A stretch of 60,411 bases of DNA, taken from Puniceicoccales bacterium (GTDB lineage: Bacteria > Verrucomicrobiota > Verrucomicrobiia > Opitutales > UBA953). Below are positions 15,973 through 24,829 of this stretch, in pieces. Location: contig JAISZI010000091.1 of NCBI GenBank assembly GCA_031269335.1, positions 1-60,411 on the forward strand. Direction: 5' to 3'. Made by a program: the position numbers and the translations under genes. Position 1 is the first letter of the stretch. Each line of letters begins with the position of its first letter. The notes under the pieces are model-generated. The model had not been told where the DNA came from. It ran no database searches and worked only from the letters and a program-made list of their open reading frames with translations.

Positions 15973-17253
15973 ATGCCAGCATTCACTTACACCGCTCTTG
16001 ATTCCTCCGGAAAACCCTGCAACGGCACCCTCAACGCCACCGACCGCCGCACCGCCGCCCGCCTGCTCGCCGCCCAAAACCTGCGCCCACTCTCGCTCGC
16101 TTCCAACGGCACCGCTCCCGAAAAACGCTCCGAGCGCAATGACGCCGCCACCGCCACTCCCCCCGCCTCTCCCGATACGCCCGCCCCCCGCAAACTCTCC
16201 CGCAAACGCCTCTTCGGCGTCCACACCACCGCCAACGACTTCGTTGACAGCTTTTACCAACTCCACACCAGCGGCCTTCCCATGGGCGACGCCGTCAAAC
16301 TCCTCAGCCTGCGCGTGAGTGACCCCGCCCTGCGTTACCTCTGCCAAAGCCTCTGGCGCGACATAAGCGAAGGCGCCACCCTTGCCGGTGCTATGTCCCG
16401 CTTCCCCAAGGTGTTCGACAACGCCACCCTCCACCTCATCGAAGCAGGGGAAAGCACGGGCAACCTCGCGCCAGTCCTCAAAAAAACACTTGAATCCTAC
16501 GCCCTCCGAGAGGCGCTTCGCAGTAAAATCCTTTCCAGCATCGGTTACCCCACCGCCCTCTGCCTCATGACCATCGGCGTCCTCGCCTTTTTCGTCTTCG
16601 GGCTTATCCCGCGCCTCGAAAAAATCATGACCAGCCTCGGCGGCAAATTCCCGTGGACAGTCAAAGCACTCATGGCGTTCTCCGACTTCCTCGTCAAAGG
16701 AGGTCCCTTCATCCTCGTCTTTATCATCCTCGCCCTCTTCGCCTTCTCGCGCTGGCGCCGCACCGAAAGCGGACGTCTCATTTCAGACCGACTCTTCCTG
16801 CGCATCCCCTTCGCCGGTCCCGTTTTTCTCCACACCGAAACCGTCCGCATAACAGACCTCCTCTCCACCCTCCTCGGCAGCGGAATCAACGCCACCGATG
16901 CCCTCCGCCTCTGCGAACGCCCCGTCGAAAATCGCCTCCTGCGCGAACGTCTCTCCGCCGGACGCCAAATGATCAACGACGGCGCCGCCTTCGCCTCCGC
17001 CTTCAAATACCACTCCATCCTCCCGCCAAGCGATATCGATATTCTCGCCGTCGGCGAAAATACGGGCAGCCTCGCGGACACCTTCCACACGATTGCCCTG
17101 CGCCATATCAACGCACTCGATAAGGCGATCCGCCGCCTCAGTCGCATCATCATCATCGCTGTCTTCAGCGGCACCACCAGCCTCATCTTCATTTGCGTCG
17201 TCAGCGTCATCCTCACCATCCTCAGCGTCGGGCAGAATATCACCCGCCACTAA
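15973..17253 (+). CDS. gspF: Type II secretion / type IV pilus inner-membrane platform protein (GspF/PilC)
   Basis: 426 residues. The start MPAFTYTALDSSGKPCNGTL is the canonical opening of GspF/PilC. It is followed by a Pro/Ala-rich linker and two GspF repeats, each a helical cytoplasmic part (first: FVDSFYQLHTSGLPMGDAVK; second: TDLLSTLLGSGINATDALRL) with membrane segments (LCLMTIGVLAFFVFGLIP, and the C-terminal IIIIAVFSGTTSLIFICVVS). It anchors the GspE ATPase at the membrane. It probably forms an operon with gspE. Confidence 0.92.
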   Translation: MPAFTYTALDSSGKPCNGTLNATDRRTAARLLAAQNLRPLSLASNGTAPEKRSERNDAATATPPASPDTPAPRKLSRKRLFGVHTTANDFVDSFYQLHTSGLPMGDAVKLLSLRVSDPALRYLCQSLWRDISEGATLAGAMSRFPKVFDNATLHLIEAGESTGNLAPVLKKTLESYALREALRSKILSSIGYPTALCLMTIGVLAFFVFGLIPRLEKIMTSLGGKFPWTVKALMAFSDFLVKGGPFILVFIILALFAFSRWRRTESGRLISDRLFLRIPFAGPVFLHTETVRITDLLSTLLGSGINATDALRLCERPVENRLLRERLSAGRQMINDGAAFASAFKYHSILPPSDIDILAVGENTGSLADTFHTIALRHINALDKAIRRLSRIIIIAVFSGTTSLIFICVVSVILTILSVGQNITRH

Positions 17254-17543
17254 GGCAGGAGTCGCAGCCGCGTTCCGGAGGAGCGGTGCCAATTGCGGCA
17301 TAGGGAGGGCCGCCCCTTTGGGGCTTTCCTTTCCCTCCCCTCCCTTTCCCAGTGGTATTGGGATGCGCCGTTGGCGCGGGTGGGTGGGGGCGGCATCCGC
17401 CGGTTCCGCGCTCGTTACACTCGCGCTCCACCGGCGGTTATTCACGTTTTGCCCCTTCGGGGCAAGGGAGGCGAGTGCAGCCAGAGCAAGTCGCAATGCC
17501 CGCCGTGAACGGCGGGAGGCTCTCCCTCTCCCTCTTTCCTCTC
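17254..17543. other. Convergent intergenic region with REP-like sequence
   Basis: 290 bp between the 3' ends of gspF (plus) and the flotillin gene (minus). It carries a CCCCTTTGGGG hairpin near 17313-17325, C/T-rich runs and the REP-like element listed separately. No gene is seen. Confidence 0.5.
17390..17472 (+). repeat. GC-rich dispersed REP-like element, copy 2
   Basis: Shares CGGTTATTCACGTT (17435-17448) exactly with the reverse complement of 54457-54470. On both sides it shows the same pattern: a CCG..GTTCCGC..CGCTCCAC hairpin before the core and a CCCC/GGGG hairpin after it. Confidence 0.62.
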
Positions 17544-19052
17544 CTACGGAGCGTCCGCGCCTTTGGCGGCTGTGTCGGTTGTATCGTCCTTGTAGGTGCC
17601 GAGGATGGAGGGGAGGTCGAGGCCGACGCTTTTGCCGATTTCGTGGAGGGGGAGTGTTTCTTTGACGAGGTCTTTGACGAAGCCGCTGACGGGTCCGCCG
17701 GAGGTGTTGGAGCCGCCCATGAGGACGACTTTGTCGAAGCGGAGGTTTTTGATGGCGCCGGTTTGTAGTTCTACGATGCGGGAGATTTGTTCGGTGATGA
17801 GGAGTTGGTTGGCGTTGTGGACGTTGCCGAGGGCGGAGGTGACGAGGCGTTCGAAGCCTACGGCTTTGCCTTCGAGGATGGCTTTTGTGCCTTCTGCTTG
17901 GGCGAGGAGTTTGGCGCGGGTGCCGCGGCCTTCGCCTTCGCCGACCATGGCGATACCTTCGCCTTCGGCTTTTTTCTTGGTGACGACGGCGGCGGCTTCG
18001 CCTTGGGCGACGGCGGCGATGCCATCGCCTTCGGCTTTTTTCTGGATGAGGAAGGCGTCTGCTTCGCCTCGGGTTTTGCGGCGGGTGACTTCGGCGAGTG
18101 CTTCGGCGTCGATTTCGCGGCGGCGTTTTTCGATGTCTGCTTTTGTGATGATGTCGGCTTCCATCGTGGCTTTTTCGAGGGTGGCGCGGGTGAGTTCTGC
18201 TTCTTTTTGGGCGAGGTAGCCTTCTTGTTCTGCTTGGGCGGTTTGCACGCGTTCGGCGATGACGGAGAGGCGGAGTGCTTCGGCTTCTTTTACTTTGAGG
18301 GCGGCGTTTGAGGCGGCGACGAGCATTTTGGCTTCGTTTTCGCCTTTGACGGCGGCGGCGCGTGCTTCGGCGACGCGGATTGTTTGTTCGCGTTGGGCTT
18401 CGGCGCGGCCGGTTTCGCCGCGTTGGGTTTCTTGGGCGACTTTGACGTTGGCGTCGTTGATGGCGCGGGCGGCGGCTTCGCGTCCGAGGGCGTCAATGTA
18501 GCCTGAGGCGTCGCGGATGTCGGTGATGTTGGCGTTTATCATCTTGAGTCCGACTTTGTGGAGTTCGACGGCGACGCCTTTTGAAATTAGGGTAATGAGT
18601 TTTTCTCGGTCGGCATTGATTTCCTCAATGGTCATGGAGGCGATGACGACGCGCATTTGCCCCATAATGATTTCGGAGGATAGTGTTCGGACTTCGTCGT
18701 TATTGCGTCCGAGGAGGCGGGTGGCGGCGTTTTCCATGATGCCTGGTTCGGTGGAAATGGCGACGGTGAAGGAGGATGGGACGTCAACGCGGATGTTCTG
18801 GCTGGAGAGTGCTCCTTTGAGGGGGACGTCTATGCTGATGGGGTTGAGGGAGAGGTAGGCGTAGTTTTGGACGACTGGGAGGACGAAGGCGGCGCCTCCG
18901 TGGTAACAGCGTCCGGGTTGTCCTTTTGCGATGCGTGCGCCATAGACGACGAGGACGCGGTCTGGCGGGCACATGCGGTAGCGCGAGACGAAGAATATCA
19001 CGAAGCCGAGCAGCGCGATTGCGAGTAATGTGTAAGTGGTGAGGTCGTTCAT
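17544..19052 (-). CDS. Flotillin-like SPFH protein
   Basis: 502 residues. One N-terminal membrane anchor (about 5-24, LLAIALLGFVIFFVSRY), an SPFH/band-7 domain (about 28-190, with RVLVVYGARIAKGQPGRCYHGGAAFVLP), then a long Ala/Glu/Lys-rich coiled coil (about 190-400) with the EA-rich repeats of flotillins, and a Gly-containing C-terminal tail. Flotillins form membrane-associated oligomers that organise membrane regions. The gene follows an NfeD-like gene on the same strand with a 54-bp gap, the classic nfeD-flotillin pairing (compare yuaF-yuaG/floT of Bacillus). Confidence 0.9.
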   Translation of the reverse strand: MNDLTTYTLLAIALLGFVIFFVSRYRMCPPDRVLVVYGARIAKGQPGRCYHGGAAFVLPVVQNYAYLSLNPISIDVPLKGALSSQNIRVDVPSSFTVAISTEPGIMENAATRLLGRNNDEVRTLSSEIIMGQMRVVIASMTIEEINADREKLITLISKGVAVELHKVGLKMINANITDIRDASGYIDALGREAAARAINDANVKVAQETQRGETGRAEAQREQTIRVAEARAAAVKGENEAKMLVAASNAALKVKEAEALRLSVIAERVQTAQAEQEGYLAQKEAELTRATLEKATMEADIITKADIEKRRREIDAEALAEVTRRKTRGEADAFLIQKKAEGDGIAAVAQGEAAAVVTKKKAEGEGIAMVGEGEGRGTRAKLLAQAEGTKAILEGKAVGFERLVTSALGNVHNANQLLITEQISRIVELQTGAIKNLRFDKVVLMGGSNTSGGPVSGFVKDLVKETLPLHEIGKSVGLDLPSILGTYKDDTTDTAAKGADAP

Positions 19053-19106
19053 GTTTTTACGAGTGTTTGTGTTGTTAGTGTGGTAAGAAAAAAGGGAATT
19101 GCGGTG

Positions 19107-19715
19107 TTACTGTGCTTCGACGAGGAGGATATTTCCTTGGAGGCAGGCTTTGACGCGCACGAGGGTGCCTGCGGGGAGCGGGGTGCTGGTGTCGCTGATG
19201 ACGGCGACGATTTCGTTGCGATTTTTGAAGGTGAGCTGCACTTGTCCGCCGCTTTTTCGGTTGGGGGGGATGGTGACGTAAACGGTGCCGGCGGCACCGA
19301 TGGCTTGGGCGTAATCGACGGTTCCGTCGGATTGGAGACCCATGAGGTGTTTGCCGATGAAGTAGAAGAGGTAGAGCACGATGATGCCTGCGACGAAGCC
19401 TGCTCCGCCGGCAATGATTACGTTTTCGGTTCGCTCGTAAGTCGCGGCTCCGATGCCGCCGAAGCCGAGGAAGAATGCCGCTACGGAGCGGGTGGTGAAG
19501 AGTGAGCCGTCGGCGGAGACTTCATGGACGCCGACATCGGTGGGGATATCGGGCGCGGCGTCAATGCCGCCGTGGTCGATCCCGAAGATGGTGAACAGGA
19601 GGAGAATGAGGGTGACGCCGCCGCCGACCAGCCCCATGACGTTGAAGACGCGTGCCGTTGCGTCGAGGTCGTTCCACCACCCGGAGATGTCAATGAAGAG
19701 GAGAGTGTTGTCCAT
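19107..19715 (-). CDS. NfeD-like membrane protein
   Basis: 202 residues. Three likely membrane segments (about 27-45 GLVGGGVTLILLLFTIFGI, 76-92, and 100-125 IIAGGAGFVAGIIVLYLFYF) are followed by a C-terminal OB-fold-like soluble domain (GAAGTVYVTIPPNRKSGGQV and LPAGTLVRVKACLQGNILLVE), the hallmark of NfeD/YuaF proteins. It pairs with the downstream flotillin gene and is expected to act with it in the membrane. There is no serine protease domain, so it is the short NfeD type. Confidence 0.82.
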   Translation of the reverse strand: MDNTLLFIDISGWWNDLDATARVFNVMGLVGGGVTLILLLFTIFGIDHGGIDAAPDIPTDVGVHEVSADGSLFTTRSVAAFFLGFGGIGAATYERTENVIIAGGAGFVAGIIVLYLFYFIGKHLMGLQSDGTVDYAQAIGAAGTVYVTIPPNRKSGGQVQLTFKNRNEIVAVISDTSTPLPAGTLVRVKACLQGNILLVEAQ

Positions 19716-19748
19716 GATAAGATTGTGTTGAAAGTTTTTTGTGTGAAG

Positions 19749-21800
19749 CTATTTTTGTGTGTCTGTCCAGCGTGAGATGGAGGAAATTTTCCATGTTTCT
19801 ACGTTGCCATCAATTTCGGTTTGGAAGGTTTCGCCGACTTTTTTGCTGAGTAGTTTTTGGGCTAATGGTGTTTTGTAGGAGAGGATGCCTTTATCGGGAT
19901 CGCTGTCCCATGCGCCGAGGATGGTGTGGCGGATGGGGGTTGGGGAGTCGTTTTGGAGGATTTCGACGATGGAGCCGATGCCGACGGTGTCAACTGGTGC
20001 GTCGGAGAAGTCTGTGACGCGGCCGAGGGTGAGGTCGTTTTCGAGTTGGGCTTTGCGGGCGGCGAGGGTGTCGCCTTCTTGGCGAGCCATTTTGTATTCG
20101 GAGTTTTCTTTAAGGTCGCCGTGTTCTTTGGCGGCGGCGACCGCCTTTTTATTTTCGGGGATTTTATTTTCGTTAATGTCTTTGAGTTCGTTTCTGCGGG
20201 CGTCGAGAGACCATTGGGAGACGACAAGTTGTTCGGAGTGAGAGGTTTCGTCTGCCACGAGGTTTTGGATGCTTTGGTAGAGTTTGATGAAGCGGGCGAG
20301 GATGGATTTTTTGGTGAGCGGCTCGAATCCTTGGTTGAGGAGGAGGGATTGGGCGAGGTCGCGGGCGATTTCGTCGTTGGCGTCTTTGAGGAGGTCTGGG
20401 ATGAGTTTTTGGTCGTCGCTTAATTCTTCGGCTAATGGGATGCGGCGTGTGCTTGTGGAGCGGAGGGCTTCGTTGTCTATCGCTTGGAGGATGGCGGTGA
20501 GCAGTTTGTGGTTGATGAGTGGTTCGACGATGGAGGCGTATTTTTGGGTATTACGGTTTTTGATTATCCAGCTTATGACCGGGCTTTGGAGGGCGTGGCT
20601 ATTGAGCCAGTCGAGCATGCTTTGGGCGACGAGTTCGGCGCAGCCGCGTTCGGCGAGGAAGGTGACGCATTCGGAGGTGAGTTTGCCTGTGCTGTTTCGG
20701 AGGAGGTTGATGATGATTAGCTGCCATTTTGCCTTGTCTGGATAGACGCGGGTGATCAGGTCGAGGAGGCGTTTGAGATAGGCGGGGGTTTGGGGGATTT
20801 CTGCGGCGAGGAGGGAGAGGGCGGCATTATCGCAGGCGAGGATTATGCTGGCGGAGGTTGGTTCGAGTTGTTCGACGTTGGCTTTGAGGTGGCGACAAAG
20901 GTCGTTGCGCACCCAGATGCCGTGCAGGCGTGCGGCGAGTTCGCGGGCTTCTTTGACGGCGTCTTCGTCGCCGGGGGCGGAATGGGTGATGCGTTTGCCG
21001 GAGTTGATGACATTGGTCAGCTCGTCGAATATTTTTTGCAAATCGGCTTCGATGAGATCGCGCACGTGTTTGCGGGCGGTTGTTTCGGCTCTTGTTTTTG
21101 CGTCGGCGCGTGGTTTTTCCCGTGTTTTTGGGGCGGCGTTTTCGTCGGTGTCGCCGGTGCTTTTTGCACCTTCGGCGTCGGTGCGTGCGAGTTCGCGCAG
21201 AGATGACTCAAAAAGTTTTTCTGCGAGTAAAATCTTCTTTAGCGGGTTTTTATTCAGGTGGTATTTATCGAGGATTTCTTGTTCCGGGTTAACGGGTTCT
21301 TCGCGCAGGACGTAGTGGCCGTCTTTTTTTGCGGGGACGGCGATTCTTGGGTCTTTGACGAGGAATTTTCGGTTGTTGGTCCACCATTTTTTTGCGACGG
21401 GTGCGCTCATTAAGCGCACGAGGATGCCATCGAGTTCGATGGCGGACATGGAGCGTTCCGGGTCGCCGAGCAGGACTTCTCGCACGAGTTCGGCGGGTTC
21501 GCCTTTTATGAGTTTTTCGACGGCACCCGGATCTGTTTTTTGGCGGACGAGGATGTTTTCTGGGGGGTAAACGGTGAGTTTTTCGATGCAGAACTCCGGT
21601 GCCATGGGGTGAGCGGTTTTTCCGCTTTCGGGGAAGTCTATCAGGAGGCGGTTTGATTCTTGGTCGTAACGTTGGATTTGACCGAAGCCCCAGCTTCGAT
21701 GAAAGCAGTATGCCCCGTCCCGCATCGCCTCCAGTTTTTCCCGCGAGTTGCGCAAGGCAGGTTTGGCATTGAGTAGGTGTTCTATGGCGTCGTTGTTCAT
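19749..21800 (-). CDS. Large GreA-fusion transcript cleavage factor
   Basis: 683 residues, more than four times the size of GreA (about 158). The last about 147 residues (537-683) are GreA-like: a helical hairpin with the acidic tip HGDLKENSEYKMARQEG (560-576), then the FKBP-like domain (VGIGSIVEI, GILSYKTPLAQKLL). The tip keeps the Asp and Glu that hold the catalytic metal in RNA polymerase. The N-terminus (about 30-90) has a small barrel-like segment (HRSWGFGQIQRYD), and the middle 400 residues are helical with no clear family. Long GreA fusions are known in chlamydiae and relatives, supporting a PVC origin. It should rescue backtracked polymerase; the role of the added part is unknown. Confidence 0.8.
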   Translation of the reverse strand: MNNDAIEHLLNAKPALRNSREKLEAMRDGAYCFHRSWGFGQIQRYDQESNRLLIDFPESGKTAHPMAPEFCIEKLTVYPPENILVRQKTDPGAVEKLIKGEPAELVREVLLGDPERSMSAIELDGILVRLMSAPVAKKWWTNNRKFLVKDPRIAVPAKKDGHYVLREEPVNPEQEILDKYHLNKNPLKKILLAEKLFESSLRELARTDAEGAKSTGDTDENAAPKTREKPRADAKTRAETTARKHVRDLIEADLQKIFDELTNVINSGKRITHSAPGDEDAVKEARELAARLHGIWVRNDLCRHLKANVEQLEPTSASIILACDNAALSLLAAEIPQTPAYLKRLLDLITRVYPDKAKWQLIIINLLRNSTGKLTSECVTFLAERGCAELVAQSMLDWLNSHALQSPVISWIIKNRNTQKYASIVEPLINHKLLTAILQAIDNEALRSTSTRRIPLAEELSDDQKLIPDLLKDANDEIARDLAQSLLLNQGFEPLTKKSILARFIKLYQSIQNLVADETSHSEQLVVSQWSLDARRNELKDINENKIPENKKAVAAAKEHGDLKENSEYKMARQEGDTLAARKAQLENDLTLGRVTDFSDAPVDTVGIGSIVEILQNDSPTPIRHTILGAWDSDPDKGILSYKTPLAQKLLSKKVGETFQTEIDGNVETWKISSISRWTDTQK

Positions 21801-21885
21801 CTTAAAGCGATGAATACGGGGTTAAACTTGGAGGGAAGCAAGAAACTTCGCAGGCGGCAGCGGGGGTTTGCCCGTTTTTTTGGCG

Positions 21886-22767
21886 TTACAAGAGCGTTGT
21901 TTCGCAAATGAAAGCGCTTGTTCCCCAGGCTTCGCGGATGGTTTTTGCGACGGGTGCGACGTCAAATTCTGTCGGCAAGAAGGCGAAACACGCGCTGCCG
22001 CTGCCGCTCATGCGCGGGGAGAGGGCGAATTTTGCTTGCAAGTGTTTTATTAATACCGGCAGGGCAAGGTGTTTTGCGAAGACGACGCCCTCCATATTGT
22101 TAAACAGCGGCGGTTCCGTCTCGGGAGAAGCGCGCCATGTGGCGAGCTGTGCGAGCGCCTGTGTTGCGCCGGCGTATGCCGGAGCGCCTAAATTGCGCAT
22201 GGCGTTGTAGGCGGCGGCGGTGGAGACGCTGAAATCGGGTTTGAACAGCAGCAGGCGGCGACCCCGCAGGGCGGCGTGTTCGCGTGGGAGCAGGGTTTCG
22301 ATGCGTTCGCCGCGCCCGCGCATGATGACGGGGCGACCGTGCAAAAACATGGGGCAATCCGAGCCGATGGCGGCGGCGAGTTCTTCCAGTGTGGCGAGGG
22401 AGAGCGGGCGTCCCGAAGCCTCGTTGAGCAAGAGCAGCGTCGAGGCGGCGTCGGAGCTGCCTCCGCCCAGACCGGCGCCGTGGGGAATGCGTTTTTGCAA
22501 GGTGAAGCGCACCGGTGGCGTCGCGGGGACGCATTTGCGGAAAACGGCGGCCGCCCTCAAGACGAGATTTGTGTTGTCCGTCGGCACGCCGAGGTAGTCG
22601 CAGTGCAAGCTGTCTTCGGGGAGCGTGGCGGGCATTTCCAACCACAGCGTATCGCCGAGGGCGATGGGCGCGGCGAGGCTGGCAAGCTCGTGGAAACCGT
22701 CCGGGCGCGTGCCGAGGATGGCGAGGAGCAAATTGATTTTTGCCGGTGCGAAAGCGGTGAGGAGCAT
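21886..22767 (-). CDS. ispE: 4-diphosphocytidyl-2-C-methyl-D-erythritol kinase
   Basis: 293 residues, GHMP kinase family. It opens with FAPAKINLLLAILGTRPDGFHEL, the typical IspE start with the substrate Lys. The ATP loop is IPHGAGLGGGSSDAAS (about residues 95-110), and GSDCPMF is present further on. The enzyme phosphorylates CDP-methylerythritol in the MEP route to isoprenoids. It lies 30 bp after hemL on the same strand and 85 bp before the GreA-fusion gene, consistent with one transcript. Confidence 0.93.
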   Translation of the reverse strand: MLLTAFAPAKINLLLAILGTRPDGFHELASLAAPIALGDTLWLEMPATLPEDSLHCDYLGVPTDNTNLVLRAAAVFRKCVPATPPVRFTLQKRIPHGAGLGGGSSDAASTLLLLNEASGRPLSLATLEELAAAIGSDCPMFLHGRPVIMRGRGERIETLLPREHAALRGRRLLLFKPDFSVSTAAAYNAMRNLGAPAYAGATQALAQLATWRASPETEPPLFNNMEGVVFAKHLALPVLIKHLQAKFALSPRMSGSGSACFAFLPTEFDVAPVAKTIREAWGTSAFICETTLL

Positions 22768-22797
22768 GGAGGCGGAAGGTCGGCGGATGGCGCGGCG

Positions 22798-24075
22798 TCA
22801 AAGCGTTTTTATCGCATTTGCGAGCACCTCGGCCGTCTGCGTTATGGCGGCGGTGTCGTGGGCGGTGCTCAGGAACGCGCTTTCGTAAGGGGAAGGCGGG
22901 AGGAAGACGCCGTTGTCGAGGGCGTATTGGAAAACTTTTTTGAAAGGAGCCGTATCGCTTGCCATCACATCGGCGAGGTTGCGGACGGGGTTGGCGTTGA
23001 AGTAAAAAGAGAACATTCCGCCGCATTGGTGGAATTGCAGGGGAATGCCTTTGTGCTGCGCTGCGTCCAGGGCGGCGGCGGCAAGCGTTTTTCCCGCCTG
23101 TTCGAGGCGCGGGTAAGGGTTTTCGCGGCGCAATTTCTCCACTGCGGCGATGCCCGCCGCCAACGGGAGCGGGTGCCCGCAAAAAGTGCCCGATTGGTAA
23201 ACCGGACCAAGCGGGGCGAGCATGTCCATGATGTCCGCTCTTCCGCCGAACGCGCCGATGGGCATTCCGCCTCCGATGATTTTTCCGAGGCAGACAAGGT
23301 CGGGGCGGACGGCGTGCAAGCCCATTGTCCCGCACAGACTTACGCGGAAGCCCGTCATCACCTCGTCGAAGATGAGAATGGCGCCGTAGTGCGAGCAGAG
23401 GCGGCGGAGCGTTTCGAGGAACCCCGTCCGGGGCAGAAGCAGACCGACGTTTCCGGGAAAAGGCTCGAGGATGACGGCGGCGATTTCGGTGCCGACGCCG
23501 GCGAAGGCGGCTTCGAGGGCGTCGGCGTCGTTATAGGGCAGGATGAGCGTATCCGCCGCCGCCGCGGGCGTCACGCCGGCGCTGTCGGGGTGGCCGAAGG
23601 TCAGGGCGCCCGAACCGGCGCGCACGAGCAACGCGTCGGCGTGCCCGTGGAAGCAGCCCGCGAATTTTACGATTTTTGTCCGTTCCGTGTAGCCGCGGGC
23701 GAGGCGGACGGCGGACATCGTCGCTTCCGTCCCGCTGTTTGTCATGCGCACTTTGTCAATGAGCGGGAGGCATTCGTGGAGCAGTTCCGCCATGCGCAGC
23801 TCGGCGGCGTGATTTGTCCCGAAACCCAGACCCGCGAGAACGGCGGTCTGGACGGCGGCGCGAATTTCGGGGTCGTCGTGGCCAAAAATCGCCGGTCCCC
23901 ACGCGAGCACGTAATCCACCAGCTCCGCGCCTTCCACCGTGTGCAGGCGGCAACCCTTTGCGCTGGCGGTGTAGAACGGCGTGCGCCCGACGGCGCGAAA
24001 GGCGCGGACGGGGGAGTTGACTCCCCCCGGAATACGTTTTTGGGCGCGGGCGAAGAGTTCGGAAGAATTGCTCAT
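22798..24075 (-). CDS. hemL: Glutamate-1-semialdehyde 2,1-aminomutase
   Basis: 425 residues, the normal length. [26 protein letters not shown] is followed by the conserved [16 protein letters not shown], the [15 protein letters not shown] loop, the [10 protein letters not shown] motif and [16 protein letters not shown] with the PLP-binding Lys. The enzyme makes 5-aminolevulinate in the C5 pathway of tetrapyrrole synthesis. So the organism can begin heme synthesis itself as well as import heme. It starts 34 bp after the deformylase gene. Confidence 0.95.
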   Translation of the reverse strand: MSNSSELFARAQKRIPGGVNSPVRAFRAVGRTPFYTASAKGCRLHTVEGAELVDYVLAWGPAIFGHDDPEIRAAVQTAVLAGLGFGTNHAAELRMAELLHECLPLIDKVRMTNSGTEATMSAVRLARGYTERTKIVKFAGCFHGHADALLVRAGSGALTFGHPDSAGVTPAAAADTLILPYNDADALEAAFAGVGTEIAAVILEPFPGNVGLLLPRTGFLETLRRLCSHYGAILIFDEVMTGFRVSLCGTMGLHAVRPDLVCLGKIIGGGMPIGAFGGRADIMDMLAPLGPVYQSGTFCGHPLPLAAGIAAVEKLRRENPYPRLEQAGKTLAAAALDAAQHKGIPLQFHQCGGMFSFYFNANPVRNLADVMASDTAPFKKVFQYALDNGVFLPPSPYESAFLSTAHDTAAITQTAEVLANAIKTL

Positions 24076-24109
24076 GGAGATAGTTATGAAAAGGGAGTGT
24101 CGCCGTTGT

Positions 24110-24703
24110 TCAGGCTTTTGGGGCGCCGAATTCGCGCAGGCGCGCCTGTGTTTCGCGTTTTAGCTGCTTCACCTTGGTTTGTATTTTGAGCAGGTCGGCT
24201 TTTTCCATGCGGTCGATGAAGAGGATGCCTTGGCAGTGGTCGAACTCGTGTTGGATGCAGCGTGCGAACAAGCCGTTGCAGACGATTTCGCGCCATTTCC
24301 CCTGGAGGTCTTGGTAGCGCAGGCGCACCTTTTCGCGGCGGGCGATGCGCCCGTTCAGCTTTGGGAAAGAGAGGCAGCCCTCGGAGGCGAGCCATTCGTC
24401 GTCGGGCAGGATTTCCAATTCGGCATTGGCGATCGCGAGCGGCATGAGTGCTTCGAGGGGGATGTTTTTGCCGTCAAAGGTGAAAGAAAACTCTATCGCG
24501 GAATCGTTTCCGGTTTTCAGGTCGATGACGAAGAATTGGAGCGCGCGCCCGATTTGCTGGGCGGCAAGACCGATGCCGCGTGCGGCGTGCATGGTTTCGA
24601 GCATGTCGGCTGCGAGGCGTGCGAGATCGTCGTCGAAACTCGTCACGATGGCTCCTTTTTGCCGGAGGACCGGGTGGCCGAACTTACAAATTGGCAGAAG
24701 CAT
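24110..24703 (-). CDS. def: Peptide deformylase
   Basis: 197 residues. All three motifs are present: [10 protein letters not shown] (motif 1), EGCLSFP (motif 2, with the metal-binding Cys) and QHEFDH (motif 3, HExxH-type His and Glu). It removes the formyl group from new proteins. Motif 1 has Gln-Gln where many have xQ, within family range. ATG 24703 is chosen: [14 protein letters not shown] is the usual opening, while the open frame further upstream runs into miaB on the other strand and is a shadow. It is probably the first gene of the def-hemL-ispE run. Confidence 0.93.
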   Translation of the reverse strand: MLLPICKFGHPVLRQKGAIVTSFDDDLARLAADMLETMHAARGIGLAAQQIGRALQFFVIDLKTGNDSAIEFSFTFDGKNIPLEALMPLAIANAELEILPDDEWLASEGCLSFPKLNGRIARREKVRLRYQDLQGKWREIVCNGLFARCIQHEFDHCQGILFIDRMEKADLLKIQTKVKQLKRETQARLREFGAPKA

Positions 24704-24765
24704 GGCGGCAGCGAAACAGGCGCCGCGACGAAAGAGAAGGCGGAAGTGCCGCACGGCGGCTTGGC

Positions 24766-24785
24766 GGGGGGGGGTAAGGGGGGGG
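24766..24785. promoter_or_regulatory. Double poly-G tract in divergent def/miaB promoter region
   Basis: Nine G, then TAA, then eight G on the plus strand, 45-64 bp upstream of miaB and 63-82 bp upstream of def. Such tracts are prone to slippage and can form G-quadruplex, so they could alter promoter spacing. Confidence 0.55.
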
Positions 24786-24829
24786 ATTTTATTTTCCGTT
24801 GTCCCGATTTTTGATTCATTTCCGCGCCG

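Noticed and set aside
15196-16434. 412-residue open frame on the minus strand over gspE and gspF
   Set aside because: Gly/Glu/Val-rich shadow of real genes, without motifs.
22276-24189. 637-residue open frame on the plus strand over ispE and hemL
   Set aside because: It is antisense to two clearly identified enzymes; the encoded sequence has no family pattern and is typical of a high-GC shadow frame.
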